Assembly: GCF_000961095.1 (NCBI RefSeq) | Contig: NZ_CP011058.1 | Location: 124,001 to 188,000, forward strand | Length of the DNA stretch: 64,000 nt | Origin: Paenibacillus beijingensis | GTDB lineage: Bacteria > Bacillota > Bacilli > Paenibacillales > Paenibacillaceae | Reading direction: 5' to 3' | In this document: positions 16,497 through 25,874 of the stretch, piece by piece | How positions within the stretch are numbered: position 1 is the stretch's first letter | Layout: each line of letters starts with the position of its first letter | Notes under the pieces: model-generated | Told to the model about the DNA's origin: nothing | The model's input: the letters and a program-made list of their open reading frames with translations, nothing else | Databases searched by the model: none | Translations under genes and position numbers: made by a program

Positions 16497-17444
16497 TTAT
16501 TTCAGAGAGGCCGCCGCTTTCAACGCTTCCACAAGCAGCGGTTTGATCCGGCTGTAGATCGCTCCCGCCTCTTCGACGGGCAGCGGATTAACGCCCCGCC
16601 CCGCTTCAATCGTGAACCCCGGCCGGTTAAACCGCTGAATGAACCAGTCTTTAAAGCCCGCGTCGCTTTCGGTTAGTTTCACCGGGTTATAACCTGAAGC
16701 GCCGGCCAAGCGGAGGGCGATGCGTTCGGACACAGGCGGCTCAAGCCCTCGATAATTCCAGTAAATTTCCTCGCCCTGCGTATGAAGCGCGACAACCATA
16801 TCGAAATTTTCCGCTTCCGTAAAGTCCGCCAGCGCCCGCGCTTCCGGCTCGCTAAGCGGAGCTGAACCGGGATAATCGCGCGGTCCGGGTCCATTCAGTC
16901 CTCTGCGGCGGACCTCATCTTCCCAATGCGCGGGGAACTGATCGTTCAAATCGACCCCGTTCAGATTGGCCTTCCAATCGTGGAACGAACCCTCGTGTCC
17001 ATGCCAGCGCAGAAGATCCGCATATAGCGGTGAAGCGGGATCCGGACCGCTCAGGACGAGCTCTACGCCGTCCGGATTGACCATCGGCACGAGCCATACC
17101 TTCACCTGCTTTGCCAGCACTTCAGCCGGCAGCATTTGACCGTGCTGCGCATGTCCCCCAGCTTCCGGCAGCGCCGCCTCCGCAAGCTCATAAGCAAACC
17201 GCATTAGCAGAAGCGACGTGATCCATTCGTTCGCATGCACCGAGGCGTTAATTTGCAGCAGCGCCGGGCCGGAGCCGAAGCGGATGGCGCGGATCGGCCT
17301 TCCCGCAACGCTGTATCCGATCGTCTTTACTTCCAGAAACGGATTCCGGCGCTGCAAATATTCGACATCGGCTTCAAGACGTTCCGGTCCGTATTGCAGC
17401 GAGTCCCATTCCTTGCCGCCAGCTTTACCGGTACCGTGATCCAT
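16497..17444 (-). CDS. M14-family zinc carboxypeptidase (gamma-D-glutamyl-diamino-acid type)
   Basis: 315 residues. Zinc ligands are visible as HANEW (H..E) and the His of ALHTQGEE; the catalytic Glu is in FTIEAG. LNGVDLNDQFPAHW is typical of the bacterial group that includes YqgT and the gamma-D-glutamyl-L-diamino acid endopeptidase I. I chose the ATG at 17444, 8 bases after GGGGG. No signal peptide is seen, so it is probably cytoplasmic and acts on imported muropeptides. Confidence 0.88.
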   Translation of the reverse strand: MDHGTGKAGGKEWDSLQYGPERLEADVEYLQRRNPFLEVKTIGYSVAGRPIRAIRFGSGPALLQINASVHANEWITSLLLMRFAYELAEAALPEAGGHAQHGQMLPAEVLAKQVKVWLVPMVNPDGVELVLSGPDPASPLYADLLRWHGHEGSFHDWKANLNGVDLNDQFPAHWEDEVRRRGLNGPGPRDYPGSAPLSEPEARALADFTEAENFDMVVALHTQGEEIYWNYRGLEPPVSERIALRLAGASGYNPVKLTESDAGFKDWFIQRFNRPGFTIEAGRGVNPLPVEEAGAIYSRIKPLLVEALKAAASLK

Positions 17445-17670
17445 CGGCACATCCCCCTTTATCGACGTGTATAAGCCCCCAATTATTTCTTGGTCTACGG
17501 CCGTATGCAACGCAGGTAACACGCGCTTAGGTGTTATAGTGTATGCGGACAACAAGAAGTCCCATGCGATACGGAATCACCGGCAGCCTCTATATCAAGC
17601 AAAAACAGCTATCGCCGTCCCATTTATAGTAGAGATTCGCTTCGCACAGAAATATCAGAGAATATTTGAA

Positions 17671-17710
17671 CAAAAGCCGGACTCCTTCTTCATTAGAGGA
17701 GTCCGGCTTT
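17671..17710 (-). terminator. rho-independent terminator after murI
   Basis: AGCCGGACTCC pairs with GGAGTCCGGCT around a short loop. On the minus strand the stem is followed by TTTT, just after the murI stop at 17716. The remainder of 17445-17670 shows no gene. Confidence 0.85.
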
Positions 17711-17715
17711 GCCGG

Positions 17716-18531
17716 CTAACCAATGCGAGGCACCTGCCAAACGACCGGCGTCAGCTCGATCTGCTCCCCCAGCCACTGCTGGGCGATCGCCTTGAACATG
17801 CGCGGATCCCCGCTGCAAAAAAACTGGTGAACCGGAACCTCCTCGCCGCCGGACAGCCGGTTGCTTTCATGCAAAATCGTGCTTACTTCGCGCGCCGTTT
17901 CGTTGGCGGAGCTGATCAGTTTAACTCCCCGCCCCATCACCTCGGATATCGTTTCATACAGAAACGGGTAATGGGTGCATCCGAGAATTAGCGTATCCAT
18001 CGGAAGTTCACGAAGATGGCCGATCGAACCGAGAACCGTTTCATAGGTTTCATCCGATCGAAAGTTGCCCTGTTCCACAAGCGGGACAAACTTTGGACAA
18101 GCGAGGCTTACGACCTGAATGTTGGGCTTGATTCGTTTAAGCGCCGTCTCATAAGCGTTGCTGCGAATCGTCCCTTCTGTGCCGATAACACCAACGACGC
18201 TCGTATGCGACACGTTAATCGCGGCTCTTGCGCCGGGGTTTATGACACCTGCGACCGGAATCGATACGCGGGAACGGATATCCTCAAGAGCGACCGCTGT
18301 CGCTGTATTGCAGGCGATAATAATCATTTTCGGTTTAAACTGCATCAAATAGTCGACGATTTCCCGCGTGAAACGCAGCACTTCGTCAGCGGGCCGGGGC
18401 CCATAAGGGGTTCGTGCCGTATCACCGAAATAGATGACTTTCTCGCGCGGAAGCTGCCGCATCACTTCTTTGACGACGGTCAACCCGCCTACGCCGGAAT
18501 CGAGTATGGCTATCGGTCTTTGCACAAACAC
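17716..18531 (-). CDS. murI: glutamate racemase
   Basis: 271 residues. Both catalytic cysteines are present: ACNTATA (first) and LGCTHYPFL (second), with the N-terminal AILDSGVGGLTV and FGDTARTPYG. It interconverts L- and D-glutamate for peptidoglycan. Start is a GTG at 18531 with only a weak Shine-Dalgarno; a GTG two codons downstream is an alternative. It stands alone with its own terminator. Confidence 0.95.
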   Translation of the reverse strand: MFVQRPIAILDSGVGGLTVVKEVMRQLPREKVIYFGDTARTPYGPRPADEVLRFTREIVDYLMQFKPKMIIIACNTATAVALEDIRSRVSIPVAGVINPGARAAINVSHTSVVGVIGTEGTIRSNAYETALKRIKPNIQVVSLACPKFVPLVEQGNFRSDETYETVLGSIGHLRELPMDTLILGCTHYPFLYETISEVMGRGVKLISSANETAREVSTILHESNRLSGGEEVPVHQFFCSGDPRMFKAIAQQWLGEQIELTPVVWQVPRIG

Positions 18532-18631
18532 ACCGCTTTCTTGAACAAATTAAGATGAAGATCAGGATAGCATATGAATCCCGATAATAAAACGTACCTT
18601 CATATTAGTCCAATTGGGGACAAGGTTCAAG

Positions 18632-18682
18632 AAAAGAAGGCCTCACGGCTCCGCCCGTAAAAGGCGGCAGCCATGAAGCCTT
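18632..18682 (-). terminator. terminator-like hairpin after the GH4 gene
   Basis: AAGGCCTCACGGCTCCGCC pairs imperfectly with GGCGGCAGCCATGAAGCCTT. On the minus strand it is followed by CTTTTC. It lies directly after the GH4 stop. Confidence 0.65.
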
Positions 18683-18691
18683 CGCAGATGT

Positions 18692-19993
18692 TTAGTTGAA
18701 TTTCGGCAGCCAGTCGCCGTGCGCCTCGATCAGATCGTCGCACAGAGCGACGATATCGTCGATGGACAGCTCAGCGGCCGTGTGCGGGTCCAGCATAGCG
18801 GCATGGTAGATATGTTCCTTGCGTTTCGTAACCGCCGCTTCGAGCGTCAGCAGCTGCGTGTTGATGTTCGTCCGGTTTAGCGCGGCCAGCTGCGGCGGCA
18901 AATCTCCGACATAAGTCGGCGTAATGCCGCTGCGGTCCACGAGGCACGGCACTTCGACGCACGCTTCGCGCGGCAGATTCGTAATGAGGCCGGTGTTCAT
19001 GACGTTGCCGCCGATTTTGAACGGAACGTCGGTCTCGATCGCATCGAGAATGTAGGACGCGTATTCATGGGAACGGGTATGCTCCAAATTTTTGTTTTCG
19101 ACCAGCTCGTCGCGCATTTTTGTCCATCTCTCAATTTGGTCGACGCAGCGGCGCGGATATTCATCAAGTGGAATGTTGAATTTCTCGATCAGCTCCGGAT
19201 AATTGCGCTTAATGAAATACGGGTGGTACTCCGCATTGTGCTCGGAAGATTCCGTCACATAGTAGCCGAAGCGGAACATCAGCTCGTAGCGGACCATGTC
19301 CCAATGCTTGCCTTCCTCCTGCTTTTGCCGTGCGCGGCGCTTGATTTCCGGATACAGATCGACTCCGTCCTTCGACACTTCGAGCAGCCAGGCCATATGG
19401 TTAATGCCGGCGATTCTCGCTTTGACGCCTTCCTTATCGATGCCAAGCGAATCAAATAGGCCCGGAATGCAGTGCTGCACGCTGTGGCAGAGCCCGACGG
19501 TGTTTACTCCTGCGTACGTATTCATATAGTTGGTCAGTACGGCCATCGGATTCGTATAGTTTAAGAACAGCGCATCCGGACACACTTCCCGGATATCGGC
19601 AGCGAACTCATCCAGCACCGGAATGGTGCGCAGGTTGCGGAAAATGCCGCCGATGCCGAGCGTATCGGCAATCGTCTGACGAAGGCCGTACTTCTTCGGT
19701 ACTTCAAAATCGGTAATCGTACACGGATCATAACCGCCGACCTGAATGGCGTTGATGACATATTTGGCACCGCGCAGCGCTTCCTTGCGGTCCGAATAAG
19801 ATTTGATTCGGCAGCTGCTGCCGGACGTCTCACGAATATTGTTCAGCATAATTTCCGAATCGCGCAGACGCTCCGGATTAATATCGAACAGCGCGATTTC
19901 GAATTCTTGGAGCGACGGGGTCAGCATGCAGTCACCCAGTACATTTTTAGCAAACACCGTGCTTCCTGCACCTAGAAAAACAATTTTACTCAA
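18692..19993 (-). CDS. melA: GH4 alpha-galactosidase (MelA-like)
   Basis: 433 residues, the length of Bacillus MelA. The NAD-binding IVFLGAGSTVFAKNVLGD is N-terminal; the GH4 metal site Cys/His are seen in VGLCHSVQ and GINHMAW, and LNYTNPMA is a family block. GH4 enzymes cleave glycosides by NAD-dependent oxidation-elimination with Mn2+. Start is TTG at 19993 behind GGAGGG with 8 bases of spacing. It is divergent from an AraC regulator, which probably induces it. GH4 also contains glucosidases and glucuronidases; alpha-galactosidase is the best guess. Confidence 0.88.
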   Translation of the reverse strand: MSKIVFLGAGSTVFAKNVLGDCMLTPSLQEFEIALFDINPERLRDSEIMLNNIRETSGSSCRIKSYSDRKEALRGAKYVINAIQVGGYDPCTITDFEVPKKYGLRQTIADTLGIGGIFRNLRTIPVLDEFAADIREVCPDALFLNYTNPMAVLTNYMNTYAGVNTVGLCHSVQHCIPGLFDSLGIDKEGVKARIAGINHMAWLLEVSKDGVDLYPEIKRRARQKQEEGKHWDMVRYELMFRFGYYVTESSEHNAEYHPYFIKRNYPELIEKFNIPLDEYPRRCVDQIERWTKMRDELVENKNLEHTRSHEYASYILDAIETDVPFKIGGNVMNTGLITNLPREACVEVPCLVDRSGITPTYVGDLPPQLAALNRTNINTQLLTLEAAVTKRKEHIYHAAMLDPHTAAELSIDDIVALCDDLIEAHGDWLPKFN

Positions 19994-20217
19994 GATGAAT
20001 ACCCTCCCGGTTCGTGGTTGATAGTTTGTAATATAAGGTTTTTCTTCTTACACTATAAAATACCGGGGACAAAACTGGCTATGGAAGGATGCCATTTAAA
20101 CATGGACATTTGTCGTTTTTTCGTATACTCTGAAAATTAATGGAAGGGCTGCATAAACGTTTCGGCTGCGCATGTTGATCCGGCCCTTTGCAGCTAACAA
20201 CGGAAAGGAGCGTGCCG

Positions 20218-21132
20218 ATGTTGGAATTTCCGGAGCATTACGAGTTTAGAGTTCACATTAATCCGGTCCGGGGCGGGGAATCGGAACTAAATCTGCTGTT
20301 CAGCGGCGCGGCCAGTCCCCATCCGCTGCACCGGATCGGGCCGGCAATTCACGATTATATCCTGATCCACACCGTCGTGTCCGGATACGGAAGCTTTGAA
20401 ACCGGGAACCGCAAATACCGGATAAGCAGCGGCGACACGTTCGTCATTTTTCCAAACGTGCTGTTCAGTTACGAAGCGGACGGGAAGCAGCCGTGGACGT
20501 ATCTTTGGGTCGCCGTTCAAGGACGCTCCGCAATGAAGCTGCTCGCCGCCGCAGGCATTGGGCCCGACCAGCCGGTGTTCGGCGGGGCCGAGCCGGGCAA
20601 ACTGGCTGTCATTTACGGATCGATCAGGAGTAGCTTGGACAATTATGCGTCCGATCCGCTGGCCGATCTGGAATCCGGCGGCTGGCTGCGGGTGCTGCTG
20701 GGTGAATTCGGACGGTTAAATGCAGGCAGCCTGCCGCCATCCGCCTCTTTGGTGACCGAAGCGGAAAAAGCTGTCGAGCAGACGGCCCGTTGGCTGCAGA
20801 CCCAGTATGTGCAGCCGATTTCCGTCGAGCAGATGGCCCATTCGCTCGGCTATCACCGGACGCATCTTAGCAAAATTTTTCGCAGGATCACCGGATTGTC
20901 CCCCATGCAGTATTTGCTGCAAATCCGGATGGAACGAGCGAAGGAGCTGCTTCATACCGGACTTACGATTGAGCAGGTAGCGGCTTCTTCCGGCTATCCC
21001 GATCCGCTCTACTTTTCCCGCCAGTTCCGAAAAGCTACGGGACTGTCCCCGACGGATTACCGGCGATCATTGTCCGGCTCCGCCGGGAGCGCGCAAAACG
21101 TTAAACCCGGCAGCGATCTCCAACAAAAATAA
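20218..21132 (+). CDS. AraC-family regulator with cupin-type sugar-binding domain
   Basis: 304 residues. The N-terminal half is an AraC-type cupin (DYILIHTVVSGYGSFETGNR, then GDTFVIFPNVLFSYEAD) and the C-terminal part has both HTH units (ISVEQMAHSLGYHRTHLSKI and LTIEQVAASSGYPDPLYFSR). GGAAAGGAG precedes the ATG at 20218. It is divergent from the GH4 gene, as MsmR/RafR-type regulators are from alpha-galactosidase genes, so it is the likely activator of that gene. Confidence 0.88.
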   Translation: MLEFPEHYEFRVHINPVRGGESELNLLFSGAASPHPLHRIGPAIHDYILIHTVVSGYGSFETGNRKYRISSGDTFVIFPNVLFSYEADGKQPWTYLWVAVQGRSAMKLLAAAGIGPDQPVFGGAEPGKLAVIYGSIRSSLDNYASDPLADLESGGWLRVLLGEFGRLNAGSLPPSASLVTEAEKAVEQTARWLQTQYVQPISVEQMAHSLGYHRTHLSKIFRRITGLSPMQYLLQIRMERAKELLHTGLTIEQVAASSGYPDPLYFSRQFRKATGLSPTDYRRSLSGSAGSAQNVKPGSDLQQK

Positions 21133-21176
21133 GTTGCCAAGTTGATGATGCCGGCGGCTGGTATAAAATACAAAGA

Positions 21177-21210
21177 ACCCCCTGACGTCTGTTGGAATGT
21201 CAGGGGGTTC
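21177..21210. terminator. bidirectional terminator hairpin between convergent genes
   Basis: AACCCCCTGAC pairs perfectly with GTCAGGGGGTT around a 12-base loop. It lies between the convergent AraC regulator and pyruvate kinase genes. T-runs are short on both sides. Confidence 0.7.
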
Positions 21211-21330
21211 AACGTTTCAGCCGGTCCGGCCAGCCGAACGCGGTTCAAGCAGCAGCAGCGCTTTATACGTTAGCCGAGCTTGTCTTATCCGCTATTATGG
21301 AATGCACAGCGGCTTCATTTTACAAGATGA

Positions 21331-22746
21331 TTAAACCTGTTGAATTTTAATGAGGTTCGTTGTGCCGCTTGTGCCGCTCGGTACGCCAAACGAAATAACG
21401 ACATAATCGCCTTCGTTCAACAGACCGGTCTTGCTGCCGCCCACAATCGCCGATTGCAGCATTTCATCGGTTGAGCTTGCTTTCTCTCCCAGCACCGGAA
21501 TGACGCCGCGCAGAAGGCAAAGCTTCGCCAATACTTTTTCATTCGGCGTAATGGCAATAATCGGCGCTTGCGGACGGTATTTCGATACCATACGAGGCGT
21601 ATATCCGCCTTCGGTCGGCGTCAGGATCGCCTTGGCGCCAAGGTCGAGCGAGGAGCTGACCGCCGCCTGGCTGATCACCTCTGTCGTGGTCGTCGTATGC
21701 AGCGAGCGTCTTCCGCGGAACTGGGCTTTAGCATCGATCATCGACTCGGCTTTAACCGCGATGCTTGCCATCCGCTGCACCGATTCGACCGGATATTTCC
21801 CTGCAGCCGTCTCGCCGGAAAGCATGATCGAGTCGGTACCTTGCAGCACCGCGTTGGCAACGTCGCTGACTTCCGCCCGGGTCGGACGCGGGTTAACCTG
21901 CATCGACTCCAGCATGTGCGTGGCCACGATAACCGGTTTGCCCGCCAAGTTGCACTTGGAGATCATTTCCTGCTGCAGCGCCGGAACGTCCTCCACCGGA
22001 ATTTCAACGCCCAAATCTCCGCGCGCGACCATAATGCCGTCCGAAGCCTGGATAATCGCATCGAGATTGTCTACGCCTTCCTGATTTTCGATCTTGGAAA
22101 TAATTTGGATATGGGCGCCGCCGTTATCCTCCAGCAATTGGCGGATTTCCATAATGTCTTCGGCTTTGCGCACAAAAGAAGCGGCAATAATGTCGATTCC
22201 CTGCTCAATGCCGAAATGGATATGACGGACGTCCCGCTCCGTTACGCCAGGCAGCGAAGTGCGGATACCCGGCAGATTGACGCCTTTGCGCGGTTTCACC
22301 GTACCGCCGTTAATGATTTCGCAGTGAACTTCAGTAGCGGATACGCTGTTCACGCGCAGCTCAATCAAGCCGTCGTCGATCAAGATCGTATTGCCTACGG
22401 CTACATCTTTAGGCAGTCCTTTATAGTTTACGGAAATGCGCTCCGCATCCCCTTCGATTTCTTCCGTTGTCAGCACAAGCGTCCCGCCCTGTTTCAATAC
22501 GCAGGAAGCTTCTTTCAGCTTTCCGATCCGAACTTCCGGCCCTTTAATGTCAAGCAGCACCGGCACGAAAATTCCGGTCTCCTTGGATGCTTGGCGGACT
22601 CTGCGAATCCGCTCCGCATGATCCTCCAGCTCGCCGTGAGCCATATTGAGACGGGCAACGTTCATGCCGGCCTCCATAAGCTGCTTCAATACCGGAATCG
22701 ATTCGCTGGATGGTCCCAGTGTACATACAATTTTCGTTTTACGCAT
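21331..22746 (-). CDS. pyk: pyruvate kinase, short form
   Basis: 471 residues. Key blocks: KIVCTLGPSS, the ADP/PEP site LDIKGPEVRIG, IISKIENQEG with the catalytic Lys, MVARGDLGVE, and LSGETAAGKYPVE. The product lacks the extra C-terminal PEP-utilizer-like domain of Bacillus/Geobacillus PykA (about 585 residues). The loop usually written RLNFSHG reads RLNMAHG. Both points suggest a paralogue of the main Pyk. AAGGAGG precedes the ATG. Confidence 0.92.
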   Translation of the reverse strand: MRKTKIVCTLGPSSESIPVLKQLMEAGMNVARLNMAHGELEDHAERIRRVRQASKETGIFVPVLLDIKGPEVRIGKLKEASCVLKQGGTLVLTTEEIEGDAERISVNYKGLPKDVAVGNTILIDDGLIELRVNSVSATEVHCEIINGGTVKPRKGVNLPGIRTSLPGVTERDVRHIHFGIEQGIDIIAASFVRKAEDIMEIRQLLEDNGGAHIQIISKIENQEGVDNLDAIIQASDGIMVARGDLGVEIPVEDVPALQQEMISKCNLAGKPVIVATHMLESMQVNPRPTRAEVSDVANAVLQGTDSIMLSGETAAGKYPVESVQRMASIAVKAESMIDAKAQFRGRRSLHTTTTTEVISQAAVSSSLDLGAKAILTPTEGGYTPRMVSKYRPQAPIIAITPNEKVLAKLCLLRGVIPVLGEKASSTDEMLQSAIVGGSKTGLLNEGDYVVISFGVPSGTSGTTNLIKIQQV

Positions 22747-22807
22747 GTTGCTTCCTCCTTGATTACGTTCATCATGGCTTCTAAATTTCTTTCATAGGCT
22801 GATCCTA

Positions 22808-22863
22808 TTGTACTGCTGTTATGTACAAACCGCGATGAAATATAGTATGGTAAATGTACTATA
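22808..22863. promoter_or_regulatory. two inverted repeats upstream of an AraC regulator
   Basis: TTGTAC-N9-GTACAA (22808-22828) and TATAGTA-N9-TACTATA (22841-22863) stand side by side in the gap between pyk and the next AraC gene. Equal 9-base spacers suggest binding sites for dimers or paired HTH motifs. The regulated gene could be either neighbour. Confidence 0.45.
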
Positions 22864-22884
22864 GTACGATTAATGGAGGCCGAT

Positions 22885-23718
22885 ATGCTGACCCGATGGA
22901 AAATCGCAAAAGAGCAAGGAATGGACTGGTATGAGGAGAGAAGCGCGGAAATTCCTTCCGATCAAACCGACCTGTCGGGCCAGCTCGTGCTCGTCTCTTA
23001 CGGCACTTGCGTCTATTGGATCGACAACGAAAAAGTAATTGCCGAGCGCGGAGATCTGCTGTTTATCCCCTCCACCTGCGCTTATTACGGCAAGAGCGTG
23101 CCTACGGTCGTCCACGAGAAATATACGGCCGAATTTTCCTTGCCCCGGATTTCTCCGGAAGTCCACGATGTGCAGCCGACCGGCAACCCGGGAAATAAGC
23201 CGCCTGACGTGCCTTACGCGGATGCATGGTTCAAGCGCAAGGCGGGCATGTACGATCTCATATTGGAACGGTTTAAAATTTTGCAGGCGGAGTTTCAGGA
23301 GCAAGGTCCCTATTATGAAATGCGCGGCTGCGCATTGTTGATGGAAATTATGGCGCTGTTCAACCGCGAGCTTCAGCGCGGTCCGCACGTGCCTAACAAG
23401 ATCAAGCAGGTCGACCGGATGAAATCGTACATCGCATCCCATTACCGGGAAAAAGTAACCAAAGAGGATCTGGGGGCGGCGATCGGCAGAAGTCCCAATC
23501 ATGCGGCGATGCTGTTCAAAGAAGTGACGGGACAAACGATCAGCGGTTACGTGCATGCCGTCCGGATGAAAACGGGGCTGTACCTGCTTACGGAATCGCT
23601 GCTGAACGTGGGGGAAATTTCCCGCTATTTGGGGTATCAAGACGTTTCTTATTTTCAAAAAATGTTCAGGCGAATCAACGGCCGCACACCGTCCGATTAT
23701 TTGAAGGAACGGTCATAA
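22885..23718 (+). CDS. AraC-family regulator
   Basis: 277 residues. An N-terminal cupin-like effector domain (LVSYGTCVYWIDNEKVIAERGDLLFIP) is followed by two HTH units (KEDLGAAIGRSPNHAAMLFK and LNVGEISRYLGYQDVSYFQK). I chose the ATG at 22885, with GGAGG 5 bases upstream; the ATG at 22873 would overlap this site. No target gene is adjacent in the same direction, so its regulon is unknown. Two inverted repeats precede it. Confidence 0.85.
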   Translation: MLTRWKIAKEQGMDWYEERSAEIPSDQTDLSGQLVLVSYGTCVYWIDNEKVIAERGDLLFIPSTCAYYGKSVPTVVHEKYTAEFSLPRISPEVHDVQPTGNPGNKPPDVPYADAWFKRKAGMYDLILERFKILQAEFQEQGPYYEMRGCALLMEIMALFNRELQRGPHVPNKIKQVDRMKSYIASHYREKVTKEDLGAAIGRSPNHAAMLFKEVTGQTISGYVHAVRMKTGLYLLTESLLNVGEISRYLGYQDVSYFQKMFRRINGRTPSDYLKERS

Positions 23719-23792
23719 ACGCCGTCTTTTATCCCGTCACGCACAGACTTCAGCCCCCTTCGGACGCAGGCCAAAGAGGGCTGAAGATGATG

Positions 23793-24146
23793 TCAAATAC
23801 CGGGCGTCTCTTTATCCTTGCTGTCCGTGCTGCCGCTTTCTGTCGCGTCAGTCTCATCGGAGATGGCGGCTGCTTTGTCAACGACTGTAATTTCCTCCGA
23901 AGTCTCAGCCTTCCCGCTTTTGTCGCGCCATTCCTTGACGGAGTTGATAACGGTGTCCGCAGCTCCCTTCGCCTTACCGGCGAACTTCCCTGCAGCATCG
24001 CTCGCTTTTTTTGCTCCTTCGGCAATGTCGCCACGCAGCTCGCGGCCGGATTTGGCCGCCAGCAGCAGCGATGCCGCCGATGCCAGCAGCCCCCCCGCGA
24101 GTACACCCCACACAAAGTTATTTTTCTTTTCTTTTACTTTTGTCAT
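23793..24146 (-). CDS. YtxH-domain protein
   Basis: 117 residues: one N-terminal membrane helix (FVWGVLAGGLLASAASLLLA), the YtxH-type AAKSGRELRGDIAEGAKKA, an alanine/lysine helical stretch, and an acidic Ser/Thr-rich tail. YtxH proteins are general-stress or envelope-associated proteins of unknown function. AAAGGAG precedes the ATG, which lies right after the DUF948 gene stop. Between its stop and 23718 a CTTCAGCCC/GGGCTGAAG hairpin (23750-23788) separates it from the convergent AraC gene. Confidence 0.82.
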   Translation of the reverse strand: MTKVKEKKNNFVWGVLAGGLLASAASLLLAAKSGRELRGDIAEGAKKASDAAGKFAGKAKGAADTVINSVKEWRDKSGKAETSEEITVVDKAAAISDETDATESGSTDSKDKETPGI

Positions 24147-24148
24147 TA

Positions 24149-24664
24149 TTAGTCGCTCCTTTCGTTGTCGGTGTGCCTTCCTTCCGTACCGGATGGTGAG
24201 GACTTTGCCCGCTCGAGCCGTTTGCTCTGCAGAAACTGCCAGGCGGTCAAGCCCGCTTCGGCGATGCCGATCGCTTCCCCGATCTGGCGGCGGTACTTGC
24301 CGGCCGCCCGCTGCGCTTCCCGCGAGGCCGACTCCGCCGTCTCGGATACGGCATCCGCGAGCTTACTGGCGGCGGCGGATGTCCGCTCGGCGGCTGTGCC
24401 GATCGAGCCGGCTGCCGAGAGCAGCGGCTCGAGCCGCTGCAGCTGCGTTTCCGCCGTGCGCAGCGTTTTGGCCGCCGGCTCCACGAGCCCGCCCGCTTCG
24501 GCAGCCAAAACCCGCAGCTCGGCAAGCGCCGCTTCCGCGGCAGTGCGAACGGCTGCGGCTGCCGCGACTGCTCTGCGCAGCGCGATCAGCAGCCCTGCGC
24601 ATGCAGCGGTTATGGCGAGCGCCGCGACGGCAGCGCTAACGGCGAGGACCGTAACGTTGTTCAC
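24149..24664 (-). CDS. DUF948-like membrane protein with coiled coil
   Basis: 171 residues. One N-terminal membrane helix (VLAVSAAVAALAITAACAG) is followed by a long Ala/Arg/Glu-rich helical region typical of DUF948 proteins, often found beside YtxH. I chose the GTG at 24664, preceded by GGAGGGGG. It is co-transcribed with the YtxH gene (the two are 2 bases apart). Function unknown. Confidence 0.75.
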   Translation of the reverse strand: MNNVTVLAVSAAVAALAITAACAGLLIALRRAVAAAAAVRTAAEAALAELRVLAAEAGGLVEPAAKTLRTAETQLQRLEPLLSAAGSIGTAAERTSAAASKLADAVSETAESASREAQRAAGKYRRQIGEAIGIAEAGLTAWQFLQSKRLERAKSSPSGTEGRHTDNERSD

Positions 24665-24792
24665 CGCTTCCCCCTCCATCCGGTTTGGACGATAGCCCAT
24701 TTTTCTACTGACAGTATAAGCAGGATGGGCTTGGCTTGACACAACTATCTGCAAAAAAAAGACCGTCAGATTCCCCGGTTCATCCGGCTCCT

Positions 24793-25440
24793 CTAACGGT
24801 CGCATTCCAACGCTTTCGCTTTAATCGTATACGTGCATCTTGTGCCGCCCTTGGCCAAACATTCCCGTCGCTCCACATCCGCCTCCAGCAGCGACTCAAA
24901 CAGCGATAGCTCGCAATTGCAGGCCTGCTGATACGTATCGGCCACCTGAGAGATCGGGCAGTTATACTCATGCAGCTCATAGCTGCCTGCCGCCTTCTCC
25001 TCCAGCACCGCCATATATCCCGCGGCGTTCTGGATCTCGGCCAGCTCCGCGACGCGCTCGCGGAGCGGCCTGCCGTCCATTCTCGGTTTATAGCGTCCGA
25101 GCAGCTTGTGCTCGCGCCCCTTGAACATGAGCTCAATCGCAGCTTCGTCCTTCGCGGCCGCCTCTCCAAGCAAATCAAGGGCGAGTGCGGCATAATTTTT
25201 CGGAAACAGTTCGCCTGATTGCTCCGTCAGCCCGTACCGGTGAACCGGCCTTCCGGTTCCTTGTCTGAGCGGCTGCATCCGGACATGCCCGTCCCGCTCC
25301 AGAGCGTACAAATGCCGGCGAACCGCCATTTCCGTCAAACCGAGCTGCTGCGACAAGTCGGCCGCACTCTTCGTTCCGCCGATCTTGAGCAAGTTCAAGA
25401 TCGCTCTTCGGGTCGCTCCTTCTTCTCTGGACATTGTCAT
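24793..25440 (-). CDS. SufR-like iron-sulfur-responsive transcriptional regulator
   Basis: 215 residues. A winged-HTH is N-terminal (GGTKSAADLSQQLGLTEMAV, RRHLYALERDGHV and a GRPVHRYGLT wing). The C-terminal half holds four cysteines: NCPI, then ACNC, ECLAKGG and RCTY, as in SufR/YfhP-type sensors that bind a Fe-S cluster. The start overlaps the stop of the DUF86 gene, so the pair is coupled. In Firmicutes the targets of this family are not well defined; a Fe-S or redox response is inferred. Confidence 0.8.
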   Translation of the reverse strand: MTMSREEGATRRAILNLLKIGGTKSAADLSQQLGLTEMAVRRHLYALERDGHVRMQPLRQGTGRPVHRYGLTEQSGELFPKNYAALALDLLGEAAAKDEAAIELMFKGREHKLLGRYKPRMDGRPLRERVAELAEIQNAAGYMAVLEEKAAGSYELHEYNCPISQVADTYQQACNCELSLFESLLEADVERRECLAKGGTRCTYTIKAKALECDR

Positions 25441-25856
25441 AGCTCACGCTCCAAATACCGCTCGACCTCATCGCGGAACTGAACCAGCAGCGGCCCCAGC
25501 CGCGCTGTCAGCGGATGCAGCTCCCGGCGCCGCCAAGCGTAATACTCCTGAACGAGCGGCCTCCGCAGCGCTACAAGCAGCAGGAGCGGCTCGGCCAAAT
25601 CGCTGCCGATTACGCCCTCGTCGCGAATGATTTCAATAATGTCTGAGTAGCTGCTGGCGTCGCGCATCAAGAAGCCGTCGATCAAACAGCTGCCGACATC
25701 CGTCACGCTTTCAATGGCCAGATGCAGCGCCCGCTCCTGGGCAAGCCCTTGAAGCAAGGTGCCGTCCCATTCCCGGGAGAGGTGCTCAAACGCATCGACC
25801 GTCTCGGGAATCGCCGCGAGCCGCTGCATGATTTGCTCCCGGTTTACGTAATACAT
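25437..25856 (-). CDS. DUF86/HepT-like protein
   Basis: 139 residues, all helical, with the DUF86 (YutE) blocks LALxxxIESVTDVGSCLIDG and ALRRPLVQEYY. Classical HepT ribonuclease toxins carry RX4HXY; here the segment is RRPLVQEYY with Gln in place of His, so RNase activity is doubtful. No MntA-type nucleotidyltransferase antitoxin lies beside it. It overlaps the SufR-like gene. Confidence 0.75.
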   Translation of the reverse strand: MYYVNREQIMQRLAAIPETVDAFEHLSREWDGTLLQGLAQERALHLAIESVTDVGSCLIDGFLMRDASSYSDIIEIIRDEGVIGSDLAEPLLLLVALRRPLVQEYYAWRRRELHPLTARLGPLLVQFRDEVERYLEREL

Positions 25857-25874
25857 TCCGTTATGCGCCTGCCT

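Noticed and set aside
25437..25856. HepT-MntA toxin-antitoxin pair
   Set aside because: No nucleotidyltransferase antitoxin is adjacent, and the catalytic His of RX4HXY is replaced.
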